This document shows positions 25,786 to 33,645 of a DNA stretch of 64,000 bases, in pieces. The notes under the pieces are model-generated. The model saw only the letters and a program-made list of their open reading frames with translations. It was not told where the DNA came from and did no database searches. The position numbers were made by a program, and so were the translations under genes. The stretch comes from Acidaminococcus hominis (GTDB lineage Bacteria; Bacillota; Negativicutes; Acidaminococcales; Acidaminococcaceae): NCBI RefSeq assembly GCF_900291475.1, contig NZ_OLMM01000004.1, positions 124,001-188,000 of the forward strand. The letters run 5' to 3'. Position 1 is the stretch's first letter. Each line of letters opens with the position of its first letter.

Positions 25786-25824
25786 AAAACCAGGTACATT
25801 CTTTGGGAATGTACCTGGTTTTGG
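25786..25824. terminator. Bidirectional terminator hairpin
   Basis: AACCAGGTACATTC (25788-25801) and GAATGTACCTGGTT (25807-25820) form a perfect 14-bp stem with a five-base loop, flanked by an A-run and TTTTGG. Confidence 0.7.
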
Positions 25825-25980
25825 ATAGGTCCGCAGGGGACCCAAAAATTATCTTTTAGAAAATAGGAATATCCCTTTATCCCCTGTATTGCCGGGGCTT
25901 TCTTTATTTTTTGTACCCTGCAAATGCCCTTTGGATTTATAGTGGTAGTTGCTGTCCGAGTCGTATGGTGTTCATCCCAA

Positions 25981-26010
25981 TTGCGGAGCACCGGAAATCT
26001 GTAGTATAAT
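25981..26010 (+). promoter_or_regulatory. Possible promoter of a candidate small RNA
   Basis: Weak TTGCGG (25981-25986), an 18-base spacer and perfect TATAAT (26005-26010). Confidence 0.45.
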
Positions 26011-26016
26011 GACATA

Positions 26017-26133
26017 TGAGACTATGCCATTATAGATGGTACTCAGATTTACCGGTCATGGAAAATAAAATGGCGGTTTTATCCTCCATGGCAACAGCCC
26101 TTTATGGATTCACCCCGTATTGGGCTGTTTTTT
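26017..26133 (+). ncRNA. Candidate small RNA with terminator
   Basis: About 117 bases, ending in AACAGCCC (26093-26100) paired with GGGCTGTT (26122-26129) and a T-run. Two more hairpins precede it: GCCAT/ATGGT extended by GAG/CTC, and CATGGA-ATAAAA closed by TTTTAT-TCCATG. A 102-codon frame begins at 26016 but starts only six bases after the -10 and runs through the terminator, so I do not accept it as a gene. Confidence 0.45.
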
Positions 26134-26419
26134 ATGCTCATTTTCTCGTTTTCCCCTTGATGCCATTCTACGCTTCCGCATTTGCCCTGACATCGTTTTT
26201 TGCATTTCCTCGATTACTTATTACTTGCTTGCGCGGAAAAATAAAAACGCTCATAGGGCAACCTCGCGAGTGTATTTTATCCTCTTTTTCCATGAACATC
26301 ATTTTCCTCGTTTTTTGGGGCTAAATAGCAGAATAATCAATATTCTATTTGCATTTTTGAAACACTAGAGGTAATATCGACACAATAAAAGAAGAACTAT
26401 TATCAAGGAGGAATAAATC
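26134..26419 (+). promoter_or_regulatory. AT-rich region with promoter for the DUF4314 gene
   Basis: TTGCAT (26349-26354), a 17-base spacer and TAATAT (26372-26377), followed by AAGGAGGAATAAATC before the ATG. The rest of the stretch shows nothing I can name. Confidence 0.5.
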
Positions 26420-26695
26420 ATGGAACGGTATCCTAATCTGAAAATCATTGAAGCGCTGCAGAGAAAGTATCCCGCCGGTACGCGGATCCGTCTTGTGCAG
26501 ATGGATGATCCCCAGGCGCCTCCCATCGGAACGATGGGAACGGTGATCTGTGTGGACGACATCGGGTCCCTGCTGGTAGCCTGGGATAACGGCTCCACAC
26601 TCAGTGTGGTGTACGGGGCCGATACAGTCCACATCCCCTGGACCAATGCATACGAAAAGATTCCGGCCTTCCTGCTTGCGGTGCCTGACAAATAA
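26420..26695 (+). CDS. DUF4314 family protein
   Basis: A 91-residue soluble protein matching DUF4314: a KYPAGTRIRLVQMDDPQAPP strand pair, GTMGTVICVDDIGSLLVAWD, NGSTLSVVYGADTV. The fold is probably a small beta barrel like SH3 or KOW domains. Family members are common on conjugative and phage elements of Firmicutes and have no known role. It is the only plus-strand protein gene at this end and is transcribed toward the prophage lysis cassette; a shared terminator separates them. Confidence 0.85.
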   Translation: MERYPNLKIIEALQRKYPAGTRIRLVQMDDPQAPPIGTMGTVICVDDIGSLLVAWDNGSTLSVVYGADTVHIPWTNAYEKIPAFLLAVPDK

Positions 26696-26704
26696 ATAAA
26701 AACG

Positions 26705-26737
26705 ACCCCCGCCCGGACGAATCCGGACGGGGTGTTT
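26705..26737. terminator. Bidirectional terminator between DUF4314 gene and prophage
   Basis: CCCCGCCCGGA (26707-26717) pairs with TCCGGACGGGG (26722-26732) with one mismatch, then TGTTTT on the plus strand and GTCGTTTTT on the minus strand. Confidence 0.75.
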
Positions 26738-26739
26738 TG

Positions 26740-27192
26740 TCATTTGGCAGCCCAGGCCACTAAGAGACCGGCAGCTACTACTTCCCAGGTGTTCCGCTGC
26801 GCCTTAATCCGTAGCCGGGTCCTTTTCTCCTCTTTCGCGGATTCCATCAAGGACCTGTTGACAGTCTCTAATGAGTTCTCCTGATTTTTGGAGGCCATCG
26901 TCAACAGATCCAGCTGCTTCTTCAGCTCGCTGGACTGCTTCCTGGCCTCGTTCAATTCTGTTTTCGACGTCGCCAGCTCTTTGCGCAGCGCTCTCACTTC
27001 CTGCTGTGATTGCTCGTTGCTGTCCTTGAGCTCGTTCAAGTTGCTGCTGAGCCGTTCCAGTTCGCTCTGCGTCATCATATACACCGGCTCCCGTGTGGTA
27101 GCCGATGCCGAAGCCGAGGCCGAAAATGAGCAAAGCAGCAGCAATCCGGCGGTACCAATCAGGGAGGCAAGGAGCCTTGATTGTATCATCAT
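26740..27192 (-). CDS. Candidate spanin: signal peptide, coiled coil and C-terminal membrane segment
   Basis: A 150-residue protein with a signal-like N-terminus (SLLASLIGTAGLLLLC-type; residues ~5-22, with Cys at 22), a long coiled coil (SELERLSSNLNELKDSNEQS to LMESAKEEKR) and a C-terminal hydrophobic end (VVAAGLLVAWAAK). A lipid-modified N-terminus with a C-terminal membrane anchor is the plan of one-piece spanins, which join inner and outer membranes at lysis; the lipobox (LLLC) is poor. ATG follows GAGGAATAAAG, within the amidase stop. It overlaps another convincing frame by 389 bases. Confidence 0.5.
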   Translation of the reverse strand: MMIQSRLLASLIGTAGLLLLCSFSASASASATTREPVYMMTQSELERLSSNLNELKDSNEQSQQEVRALRKELATSKTELNEARKQSSELKKQLDLLTMASKNQENSLETVNRSLMESAKEEKRTRLRIKAQRNTWEVVAAGLLVAWAAK

Positions 27193-27205
27193 CTTTATTC
27201 CTCAT
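26804..27205 (-). CDS. Candidate inner-membrane spanin (Rz-like), overlapping frame
   Basis: A 133-residue frame, one base out of register with the gene above. It has a short cytoplasmic start (MRNKDDDTIKAPC), one membrane segment (RIAAALLIFGLGFGIGY, residues ~20-36), then a hydrophilic helical domain (TAQQQLERAQGQQRAIT, EAVQRAEEAAGSVDDGL) ending in GELIRDCQQVLDGIRERG. This end resembles Rz-like phage proteins. Start ATG 27205 has only a weak ribosome site. Either this is the true i-spanin with the other frame embedded, as in Rz/Rz1, or one of the two is a shadow. Confidence 0.5.
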   Translation of the reverse strand: MRNKDDDTIKAPCLPDWYRRIAAALLIFGLGFGIGYHTGAGVYDDAERTGTAQQQLERAQGQQRAITAGSESAAQRAGDVENRIERGQEAVQRAEEAAGSVDDGLQKSGELIRDCQQVLDGIRERGEKDPATD

Positions 27206-27776
27206 TTCCCATTGCTTGAGCATAGTCTGTCACCCCACGGGCGATGGCCCGAGCGAAATCATCATACCCTGTCCGCAGAAGTTCCGAATCTTCACCGTTA
27301 TCGATGAATGCAGTCTCCACCAGGCAGGCCGGCATATCGGTATGCTTTAATACCATGAGCCCCGGCATGACCTTGACCCCTCTATCTGTGGTGTTGATGC
27401 TGGCCACCATCTGCGCCTGGATTTTTTCGGCCAGTCTGGCCCCGTCCGTACCCTCTGCAAAGCACCAGGTCTCAGTTCCCCGGGCATCATGTCCGGCGCA
27501 GGCATTGCAGTGGATGGACACAAAAACGTCGGCGCCCCATCCATTGGCATCGTCGCAGACAGCCACCGGGCGGTCAGAGTACTCGCTATCATTGCACAAG
27601 TTGTCGCTCTGGAGCATCCGGACCTGGCACCCGGCGGCTTCCAGGTACTGTTTAGCCAGGGCTCCGATCCGGGCAGCTACGTCGCACTCCCGCAGGTCCA
27701 CATCCCCATTTCCATCTGTATGGATAGCGCCGCTGTCATATTCCAGGTCATGGCCTGGGTTGATGTATACTTTCAT
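27195..27776 (-). CDS. N-acetylmuramoyl-L-alanine amidase (Amidase_3), phage endolysin
   Basis: A 193-residue zinc amidase that cuts the bond between MurNAc and L-Ala of peptidoglycan. Zinc ligands are visible: His in YINPGHD (residues ~4-10), Glu in DLRECD, His in VSIHCNA, and the catalytic Glu in LVETAFIDN. No signal peptide, as usual for a holin-released endolysin. I start at the ATG at 27776, which follows AAGGAGAAGAAA, not at the upstream ATG at 27830. It overlaps the holin-like gene by 29 bases and its last codons carry the ribosome site for the spanin-like gene. Confidence 0.9.
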   Translation of the reverse strand: MKVYINPGHDLEYDSGAIHTDGNGDVDLRECDVAARIGALAKQYLEAAGCQVRMLQSDNLCNDSEYSDRPVAVCDDANGWGADVFVSIHCNACAGHDARGTETWCFAEGTDGARLAEKIQAQMVASINTTDRGVKVMPGLMVLKHTDMPACLVETAFIDNGEDSELLRTGYDDFARAIARGVTDYAQAMGNEE

Positions 27777-28086
27777 TTTCTTCTCCTTCTTTCTTTTCCC
27801 ATTCATCGGGAACGCCGTCTTCATCTTCATCCACCAGGCTCTTCCCGATGAAGCCTATGGCTGCGATGAAGGACACACCGGTCAGAGTCTGGAGCAGCAT
27901 GTTCAGGGCCGGGAGGTCCACCCGCCCCAGGGCTGCCCACAGCCAGATCCAGCCGGCCCAGTATAAAAGGATGCTGCCGATAATCAGAAGCATCAGCACG
28001 ATTACCAGGGCACGGGGCAGGCCTCGGACCTTCATGCGGCCCAGGGAGCCCATAAGGCTCAGCAGCACCCCGTGGATGCCTTTCAT
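27748..28086 (-). CDS. Holin-like membrane protein
   Basis: A 112-residue protein with two strong membrane segments (residues ~24-53, LPRALVIVLMLLIIGSILLY onward, and ~62-82) joined by a short loop, a basic N-terminus and a very acidic C-terminus (VDEDEDGVPDEWEKKEGEE). Size, topology and place directly before the endolysin fit a holin that opens the inner membrane for lysis. I cannot place it in a named holin family. It overlaps the neighbouring small membrane gene by four bases. Confidence 0.65.
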   Translation of the reverse strand: MKGIHGVLLSLMGSLGRMKVRGLPRALVIVLMLLIIGSILLYWAGWIWLWAALGRVDLPALNMLLQTLTGVSFIAAIGFIGKSLVDEDEDGVPDEWEKKEGEENESIHQPRP

Positions 28087-28379
28087 TCCCGTACCTCTTC
28101 CGGCATGTGGAGAACGGCTTCATGCTTGGCGCTCATGACGCCGTTGTCCGCCAGGTGTTCGTAAACTCCGTACATTTCCTGCCAGACCTGCTTTTCTTCC
28201 GCCGTGGGGGCGGACCTCTGGAACCGGATATACATATCGTTGAGGGACGCCCTCAGAATCAGCTGCATCCCCTTTCTCACGGCCTGCAGTCCGGTTACGT
28301 AGGCAATCACATAACCCGCCAGCCCGCCCAGCAGCAGGCTCACCAGCGTGCTCATTCCTTCAATCACAATTGCATCCAA
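28083..28379 (-). CDS. Small membrane protein of the lysis cassette
   Basis: A 98-residue protein with one N-terminal membrane segment (STLVSLLLGGLAGYVIAYV, residues ~10-28) and a soluble helical tail ending EHLADNGVMSAKHEAVLHMP. Proteins of this shape lie beside holins in many Firmicute phages and may be a second holin or an antiholin. Translation is probably coupled to the next gene through the ATGA overlap at 28083-28086. Function is inferred from position only. Confidence 0.6.
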   Translation of the reverse strand: MDAIVIEGMSTLVSLLLGGLAGYVIAYVTGLQAVRKGMQLILRASLNDMYIRFQRSAPTAEEKQVWQEMYGVYEHLADNGVMSAKHEAVLHMPEEVRE

Positions 28380-28400
28380 AATATCACTCCCTTTTTCGCA

Positions 28401-28434
28401 TCAAAAAAGCCCATCCCCAAATAGGAATGAGCTT
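28401..28434 (-). terminator. Terminator after the tail-fibre gene
   Basis: On the minus strand GCTCATTCC pairs with GGGGATGGGC (some G-U pairs) and is followed by six Ts. It separates fibre genes from the lysis cassette. Confidence 0.6.
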
Positions 28435-28463
28435 AGAAATATGAAGCTGTTTCAGCCATTAAA

Positions 28464-29768
28464 TTAGGCCGTTCGTTTCCAATAGGCTACAACGATATAA
28501 GGCTGACGGTTTTCGTGATAGCCATTGCCACCTGCACTACTAGTGGTAAAAGTATGCGTATGGGCTCCAGACAAGCTCGTGGTGCGATTCTGCGTCTCCT
28601 TTAAATATCCGGAGTAGTTGTTTCCGTCGATATTGGCCGTCCTAGCATATGATGTATAGGTGTGGTTATGTTCCCCTGCAGAGCTTGTGGTCCCAGAGTG
28701 AGTATGGCCCGGGGCTTCCTGCAAAGATAACTTATGTTTTGCTTCACCGCCTGTCTCTCCGTTATTGTAGGTATAATTAGTCCCGTTTTCAGAATATGTT
28801 CCTGCTCCTACAAGAGTACGCCCTTGAGCAAACTGTACCCACGTCATCCCTGACCATTTTGTATTGGGGTCAGTATCATCAGCAAATGCAAGTACGGAAC
28901 CTACTGGGTGCACAATCTTAGCGATGTCGGATTCAGTAAAAAGAGTTTTCCATGTTCCATCTCCGGCCAGAGCTTTATTCTGGTCTCCGACCGCTGGGGC
29001 CGGTACTAACCCCGCGGTCCCATTTGCATCTGAGGTCGCTCCTGTAAATGCTACCGAAGTTTCCAAAATCTGGTTAATAGACTGCTGTGCAGCCGCAGCA
29101 CTGGCTTCAGACGCCTTTGCCGCAGCCTGGCTTTCTGCCGCTGCAGTTGCGCTCTTACCTGCATTCGTTTCTGCAGTCTGTGCCGCCGTTGCAGAGCTGC
29201 CAGCACTGGAAGCAGAAGACGCCGCTTCTGTTGCGCTCTTCCCGGCTGCTGTAGCAGAACTTGATGCAGCATCACGGGCTGCTTCAGCAGACGTTTGCGC
29301 AGTAGCCGCGCTGGCCGCTGATGCAGCCGCATTACCTGCCTGCGTTGTAGCAGTGCTGGCCGAGTTCGCGGCTGCAGTTGCTGATTTCTGAGCACTTGTC
29401 GCATTCGCAGCAACACTGGTTTCAGACGCCTTTGCAGCCACTTGAGAGTCGGCAGCCTGTGAAGCGCTGGCAGCAGCTGCGGCAGCATTAGAAGCTGTTG
29501 CGGCATTAGACGCTTCAGCAGTTTCAGCTGCACCTTGCGCGCTGCTCACGGCTTCATTCATAGCAGTGACTTTAGCTTCGGCGTCCTCTTCGTCCCAAAC
29601 AGTGGTGGAAGCACTGTACCTAGTGCCTCCGGCCCCGCCCAGGACCATTTTATATTTCCCAGATGTTTTCTTGGCGAAAACCATTTCCCCCTCACGCAGA
29701 GTAGGGTCTACCGTTGACCAGTTCGTATCAGTATCTGTAGAAAACTGGATTCTTGCATTTGTTTCCAT
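28464..29768 (-). CDS. Tail fibre with Ala/Ser-rich stalk and His-rich tip
   Basis: A 434-residue fibre in three parts. Residues ~1-65 (ARIQFSTDTDTNWSTVDPTL onward) form a baseplate-attachment domain like those of other phage fibres. Residues ~70-240 are a low-complexity Ala/Ser/Thr stretch with an AAxSAxxA rhythm, probably a trimeric coiled stalk. The C-terminus has VGSVLAFADDTDPNTKWSG and clustered HxH motifs (GHTHSG, EHNHTY, AHTHTF), as in T4 gp12-like tips that bind metal. It likely recognises the host surface. The repeated DNA makes this region prone to recombination. Confidence 0.8.
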   Translation of the reverse strand: METNARIQFSTDTDTNWSTVDPTLREGEMVFAKKTSGKYKMVLGGAGGTRYSASTTVWDEEDAEAKVTAMNEAVSSAQGAAETAEASNAATASNAAAAAASASQAADSQVAAKASETSVAANATSAQKSATAAANSASTATTQAGNAAASAASAATAQTSAEAARDAASSSATAAGKSATEAASSASSAGSSATAAQTAETNAGKSATAAAESQAAAKASEASAAAAQQSINQILETSVAFTGATSDANGTAGLVPAPAVGDQNKALAGDGTWKTLFTESDIAKIVHPVGSVLAFADDTDPNTKWSGMTWVQFAQGRTLVGAGTYSENGTNYTYNNGETGGEAKHKLSLQEAPGHTHSGTTSSAGEHNHTYTSYARTANIDGNNYSGYLKETQNRTTSLSGAHTHTFTTSSAGGNGYHENRQPYIVVAYWKRTA

Positions 29769-29780
29769 TTCGTTTCCCCC

Positions 29781-30659
29781 TTATGCAGTGCGGACCCACA
29801 TATACACTGCCAGATATTGCGGCCGGCAGTCCCAGGCTTTTCCTTCGCCAGTACTTTTAACTGTTACCGTGTGGCCGTGCCCGCCTTCCCATGAAGTTCT
29901 GCCAGACCAGGATCGAGAGGCGTCAAAGTTAGCAGGAGTGATATCGTGCCACTTGCTGCTTTCGTTAAAGTCTGCACCCTCGATGTTTGAATTGGTACCC
30001 TCATTGGCAAAAGCGCCATAGACATTTCCGTTCCATCGGCCCGTGTGTGTTGGCAGCATAAGGTGGCCGGTGATATTCATCGAGCCTCGGCCGTGATCAT
30101 GGTAGCCATTCGTAGAGCACGTAACTTCATGGTCGTGTACTGGCATTTCGGCTTTGGTGTTTGTATGTGTGTTGCTGCCACCCGTAGCCCCAGCTGCCAC
30201 TGTTTTCCCGGCACTCATAAGGAACGTTTCTTCTTTCAGTAATTTCCACGTGGTCCCAGCATATTTTTCAGCCGGGTTGGTTGAACTCTTTGTAAGAATG
30301 ATTTCCCCCACCTCTGGAGTGGCAAATGCTTTGAGGGTCTTGACCAGTTCAGTAAGGTCAATGTTCCCCTTTTCATCCGGTTTTATATTATTGACGCTGC
30401 CCGCAAAAGTGTGCCGCATATTTGCCACCAGTTTGCTGTAGTCAGAATCCAGGGCATCGAACCCAGCCTGCACGATTACTTGGGCCATAGCAGCCGCCAT
30501 AATGGACACTTGCTTATAGAGCTTGTTATGCAGAGCTGGTTCGGCGATACCCGGAACCACCCCGTTGATACGCTGGGTGTCTGTTTGATATACGCTGTCG
30601 GCTTCAATGTCGCTTGCCGCGACAGATTCACCGAAAACAAGAAAATTGGAATTCGCCAT
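29781..30659 (-). CDS. Tail fibre / collar-domain protein
   Basis: A 292-residue fibre protein. The N-terminal half (NFLVFGESVAASDIEADSVY, then NGVVPGIAEPALHNKLYKQ) attaches to the tail; the C-terminal half has the same VGEIILTKSSTNPAEKYAGT and HxH tip plan (PVHDHEV, GYHDHGRG, GGHGHTV) as the next gene and ends YMWVRTA, close to YWKRTA there. The two fibres therefore share a tip type but have different stalks. It lies between the DUF2612-like baseplate gene and the longer fibre. Confidence 0.78.
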   Translation of the reverse strand: MANSNFLVFGESVAASDIEADSVYQTDTQRINGVVPGIAEPALHNKLYKQVSIMAAAMAQVIVQAGFDALDSDYSKLVANMRHTFAGSVNNIKPDEKGNIDLTELVKTLKAFATPEVGEIILTKSSTNPAEKYAGTTWKLLKEETFLMSAGKTVAAGATGGSNTHTNTKAEMPVHDHEVTCSTNGYHDHGRGSMNITGHLMLPTHTGRWNGNVYGAFANEGTNSNIEGADFNESSKWHDITPANFDASRSWSGRTSWEGGHGHTVTVKSTGEGKAWDCRPQYLAVYMWVRTA

Positions 30660-30671
30660 TTATTTCCCTCC

Positions 30672-31454
30672 TCAGGTTCCGGACCCGCTGCTGTTAGAGC
30701 CGGAAGTATCAGTTTTAGTAGTTTCAATCCAGTGAGAGTTATACCCATTGTAATTGAGCGTATTATACTTGTATGCAAAAATCGGAAGCCCTTCCGTGGA
30801 AATGAAGCTCATCAGATTAATCCGGACCCCTTCCGGTTTCGGGACAATGTATCCATGGGCAATCAGCTCCTGCATAAGCTGACTATAGTCGCCTAAAAGT
30901 ACAATGTTATAGCTCATATCCTGAAGGTCCTGGATCTGCAGTTTCTGATTTGCTGGGAATAGTACATTCCACATTTCGTACAGATCTGCAACCGATCCTT
31001 TCCAGATATTCTGGATGATCTTACATTTGATCATAGTCCGATAAACATCATCCGTGATAAAATGATCTGCCTCAAGGTATTGTGCTACCCAGCCAACAAC
31101 TATGGTTTTCGCGTCAGAAGATTTAACTGCGACTGGAGTTTCAATAGTATCATAAATACTAGTTGCCCCTGTATCAGCTACCATTTCCGATGGAGACGGG
31201 CATTTAACATCACTGGTGGCAATAGCTGAAGGCGAGAAATTCAGATTACGAGACACCCCCACGATAGCCCCCAGGATATCTAACTGTGCATCAGCCGCCG
31301 TATCAATATCGAACTGGTCGATCATTTTTAAAATTGCTATATCCAACTTGCAGCCATAATCCACCATTCCGCGGACCATATCGTTAAATTTAGGGCTCCC
31401 CCTGTATTCAGAGGTCATTAACCCCCTATAGTATTCTTTTTCGTTCGTCCGCAT
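30672..31454 (-). CDS. DUF2612-like baseplate/tail protein
   Basis: A 260-residue protein. The conserved region KMIDQFDIDTAADAQLDILG AIVG followed by a DDVYRTMIKCKIIQNIWKG block matches the DUF2612 group, thought to take the place of tail protein I and link the baseplate wedge to fibres. The last 15 residues are Ser/Gly-rich (SGSNSSGSGT). It follows baseplate J by 2 bases, the standard order in contractile-tail phages, and precedes the fibre genes. Confidence 0.75.
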   Translation of the reverse strand: MRTNEKEYYRGLMTSEYRGSPKFNDMVRGMVDYGCKLDIAILKMIDQFDIDTAADAQLDILGAIVGVSRNLNFSPSAIATSDVKCPSPSEMVADTGATSIYDTIETPVAVKSSDAKTIVVGWVAQYLEADHFITDDVYRTMIKCKIIQNIWKGSVADLYEMWNVLFPANQKLQIQDLQDMSYNIVLLGDYSQLMQELIAHGYIVPKPEGVRINLMSFISTEGLPIFAYKYNTLNYNGYNSHWIETTKTDTSGSNSSGSGT

Positions 31455-31456
31455 GA

Positions 31457-32647
31457 TTACACCTCTACCGTGATGTTGTCATATACCGGCTGGGCAACCT
31501 CATTATAGGTGATAGCCATATCCACCGCAGACTTGCTGTCCGCAGTTCGCCCAATCAGCAGCTCTGATACCCCAAAGGTAGGTTTATAGACATTGGTGTT
31601 GCAGTCCGTAATGACCCCCATGAGGAGAGAATAGGATAGAGTCTGCCCGATTTCCAAAGACTTGATATAGCCGTAAACAGCAGCCTGGATTTTGGCCTTG
31701 GTCCCGCCCACATAACCAGTGTACTTTGCCACTTTTACCGATACGAAAACAGGGACGTAGGTGGGCCGGCTGAATCTGACTTTATTGGGATAATCATTTA
31801 CATCAACGACTTCCACCTCTGTAGTTCCGTTGGTATAACAACCAAGTCCCTTATGGTAGAGGATACTCTCTGCAATCTCCGTGTCAGTGCCTCCTTCAAC
31901 AACGCAGGTAACTGAATGAGGCGGCAGCCCGTACGGGTTATTGTCAGCATCCACCTCAGAGATATTCGTATCATTCTCATAGCAGGCTACCCGGGTAACG
32001 TTGTCCAGAGCAATCAGTGCGCCACGAGTTCCCGCTAACATGCTTTGGGAAGGATTGGCTACCGAAATTTCCTGCCGTTCTCTCAGCTCTGCATCAGTTT
32101 CTTCTGCAACGCCGGGGACCGCCGTAGAGTTATTGGTCACACTGACCCAGCCGTATGTAGGGGTATTGATTTGGGAGATATCTCCTACGCCAGCTGTCTT
32201 TGCACCGGCTGTTTCGCAGGTTACTGTGGTCGTAAGAGTCCCATTAGAACCGATAACCACCGACGCCGGCAAGTCCCAGATCAGTCCGGATGTATCTTTA
32301 ACGGATCCCTTTTTGATTTCTGTAAAAGGAGTCCCCGTAAGCGTAACCTCACACGTACTGTAGCCTGCCGCCTTCCTCTCCAGCCCGTTCAGTTTTACAA
32401 TGGAATCAAGGGTTGCCCCGATTGCCGTTTGTGGGCTCCTGGCGTTATAGGCGTACTGTACAGCCTGGTAAGAATCCGCGATCTTCAGTGCCAGGATCGA
32501 AAGAAACTGGTAATCCGCCGCGTCGTTTCCCAAGTATATATCCTGGCCATAAATGGACTTCATCAGGTCGATCATATCTTCAAGGATATCCTGGTACGTC
32601 GGCAGATGCAGACCGGACGAATCAATAAATGGAGTAAAATAACTCAC
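31457..32647 (-). CDS. Baseplate J family protein
   Basis: A 396-residue baseplate wedge protein. The start SSGLHLPTYQDILEDMIDLM, the NDAADYQFLSILALKIADSY block and the central GTRGALIALDNVTRVACYEN are typical of the BaseplateJ/gp47 family, as is the C-terminal VDMAITYNEVAQPVYDNITV. It forms the baseplate ring together with the gp25-like protein encoded just upstream, which overlaps it by four bases (32644-32647). Confidence 0.88.
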   Translation of the reverse strand: MSYFTPFIDSSGLHLPTYQDILEDMIDLMKSIYGQDIYLGNDAADYQFLSILALKIADSYQAVQYAYNARSPQTAIGATLDSIVKLNGLERKAAGYSTCEVTLTGTPFTEIKKGSVKDTSGLIWDLPASVVIGSNGTLTTTVTCETAGAKTAGVGDISQINTPTYGWVSVTNNSTAVPGVAEETDAELRERQEISVANPSQSMLAGTRGALIALDNVTRVACYENDTNISEVDADNNPYGLPPHSVTCVVEGGTDTEIAESILYHKGLGCYTNGTTEVEVVDVNDYPNKVRFSRPTYVPVFVSVKVAKYTGYVGGTKAKIQAAVYGYIKSLEIGQTLSYSLLMGVITDCNTNVYKPTFGVSELLIGRTADSKSAVDMAITYNEVAQPVYDNITVEV

Positions 32648-33012
32648 GCTGCTTTCACCTCCTCATTAGTTACACTGAGCGTCCCGTATTTCGTTTCAAC
32701 CAGAGCTCGGAAACCATAGTTCCGGTTTTCAAAGCTGGAAGTCCAGGCGGTAATGGCCAACACTCCTTCTGTTTCTGAGATCCGGTCCCGGATAATGAGG
32801 TCGACCGCCTGCTGGTTTTCCGGTCTGCCAGAAGTTCCCATAATCTTCTGCCACAAGGGCAGCCCGTCTTCCTGGTCTTCCCACCATTCCCCATAAAGAA
32901 GGAGCAGCCGGCTTTTGATGGCCTGGGCTACAGCTTCTGCTCCGCTCAAATAGTTGGATGTGCCATTTCCAAACGTATAATCCCAGTCTTTGCTGAGTCT
33001 TCGGTAAATCAT
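32644..33012 (-). CDS. gp25/DUF2634-like baseplate wedge protein
   Basis: A 122-residue protein. A Gly-Trp segment (LLYGEWWEDQEDGLPLWQKI) and VDLIIRDRISETEGVLAIT fit small gp25-like wedge proteins of contractile tails, which connect sheath and baseplate. It is placed between spike and baseplate J and overlaps both by four bases, so the four genes are translationally coupled. Confidence 0.75.
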   Translation of the reverse strand: MIYRRLSKDWDYTFGNGTSNYLSGAEAVAQAIKSRLLLLYGEWWEDQEDGLPLWQKIMGTSGRPENQQAVDLIIRDRISETEGVLAITAWTSSFENRNYGFRALVETKYGTLSVTNEEVKAA

Positions 33013-33641
33013 GCCACGCCTCCTGTATTTCCACCACCGGTCTCGACTCCACTATGTTTGTGGCCGATGAAGTTCTTTCCATCAATCATAGTGGAACCTC
33101 CAATAACAACAGAGCTTCCCAGGATAGAAACAGTCCCGCCCACAATGTTAATGGAGTTCCCGGACAGCTCAATGTATGCCTCGCCGCTTTCTGTTCGAAG
33201 CTGTGCGGATTTCGTGCTGTAGTTCGGGACTATCCGCGGCTGGCTCCAGGGGCCCGGGATTGCATACCCATCAGATAGATCATGCCGCCTGCAGTCAATT
33301 TGGTTCTGAACCCCGCCAGACTGCCACCAGGCATCCATGCAGTTGTCACCGAACACAACCAGGCACTCATCTCCTTTTTGCACCGGAAGCGTAAGCAGGT
33401 ATCCGCCGGCCCTTGGAAACACAATCGGTACATCCACTAAAAGTGGAACCTCTTCCCAGGTCTCTTCGCCATCGTTGTAGCGTTTTTCCCGGATAGCCAG
33501 CTGCACACTGACGGTCTGGGTTTCAGGGTCAAAAGACTGGATAATGCCAGGAGAAGCTACCCGTGTCTTGATAGCCCGGCTTCTCGCCTTGTTTTTTTCA
33601 TTTACGCTGCGGGAAGGATCCCGTTCGTTCATAGGAATCAC
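33009..33641 (-). CDS. Baseplate spike protein (Gp138 N-terminal/phage V type)
   Basis: A ~210-residue spike. It has an OB-fold-like N-terminal part (VASPGIIQSFDPETQTVSVQ, VLVDVPIVFPRAGGYLLTL-like) and GDECLVVFGDNCMDAWWQSG, matching the Gp138 N-terminal group, then a short beta-helix-like C-terminus (NSINIVGGTVSILGSSVVIG) and a Gly-rich end. The start is not certain: GTG at 33641 has GGGGGT 8 bases upstream; ATG at 33632 and frames reaching back to 33707 are other options. Confidence 0.78.
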   Translation of the reverse strand: MIPMNERDPSRSVNEKNKARSRAIKTRVASPGIIQSFDPETQTVSVQLAIREKRYNDGEETWEEVPLLVDVPIVFPRAGGYLLTLPVQKGDECLVVFGDNCMDAWWQSGGVQNQIDCRRHDLSDGYAIPGPWSQPRIVPNYSTKSAQLRTESGEAYIELSGNSINIVGGTVSILGSSVVIGGSTMIDGKNFIGHKHSGVETGGGNTGGVA

Positions 33642-33645
33642 AACG

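Noticed and set aside
26016-26324. 102-codon plus-strand frame
   Set aside because: It starts only a few bases after the -10, lacks a ribosome site, passes through a terminator and has an odd hydrophobic composition.
23437-26420. Prophage attachment site
   Set aside because: No direct repeat could be matched because the other end of the prophage is outside the window, and no tRNA gene is present here.
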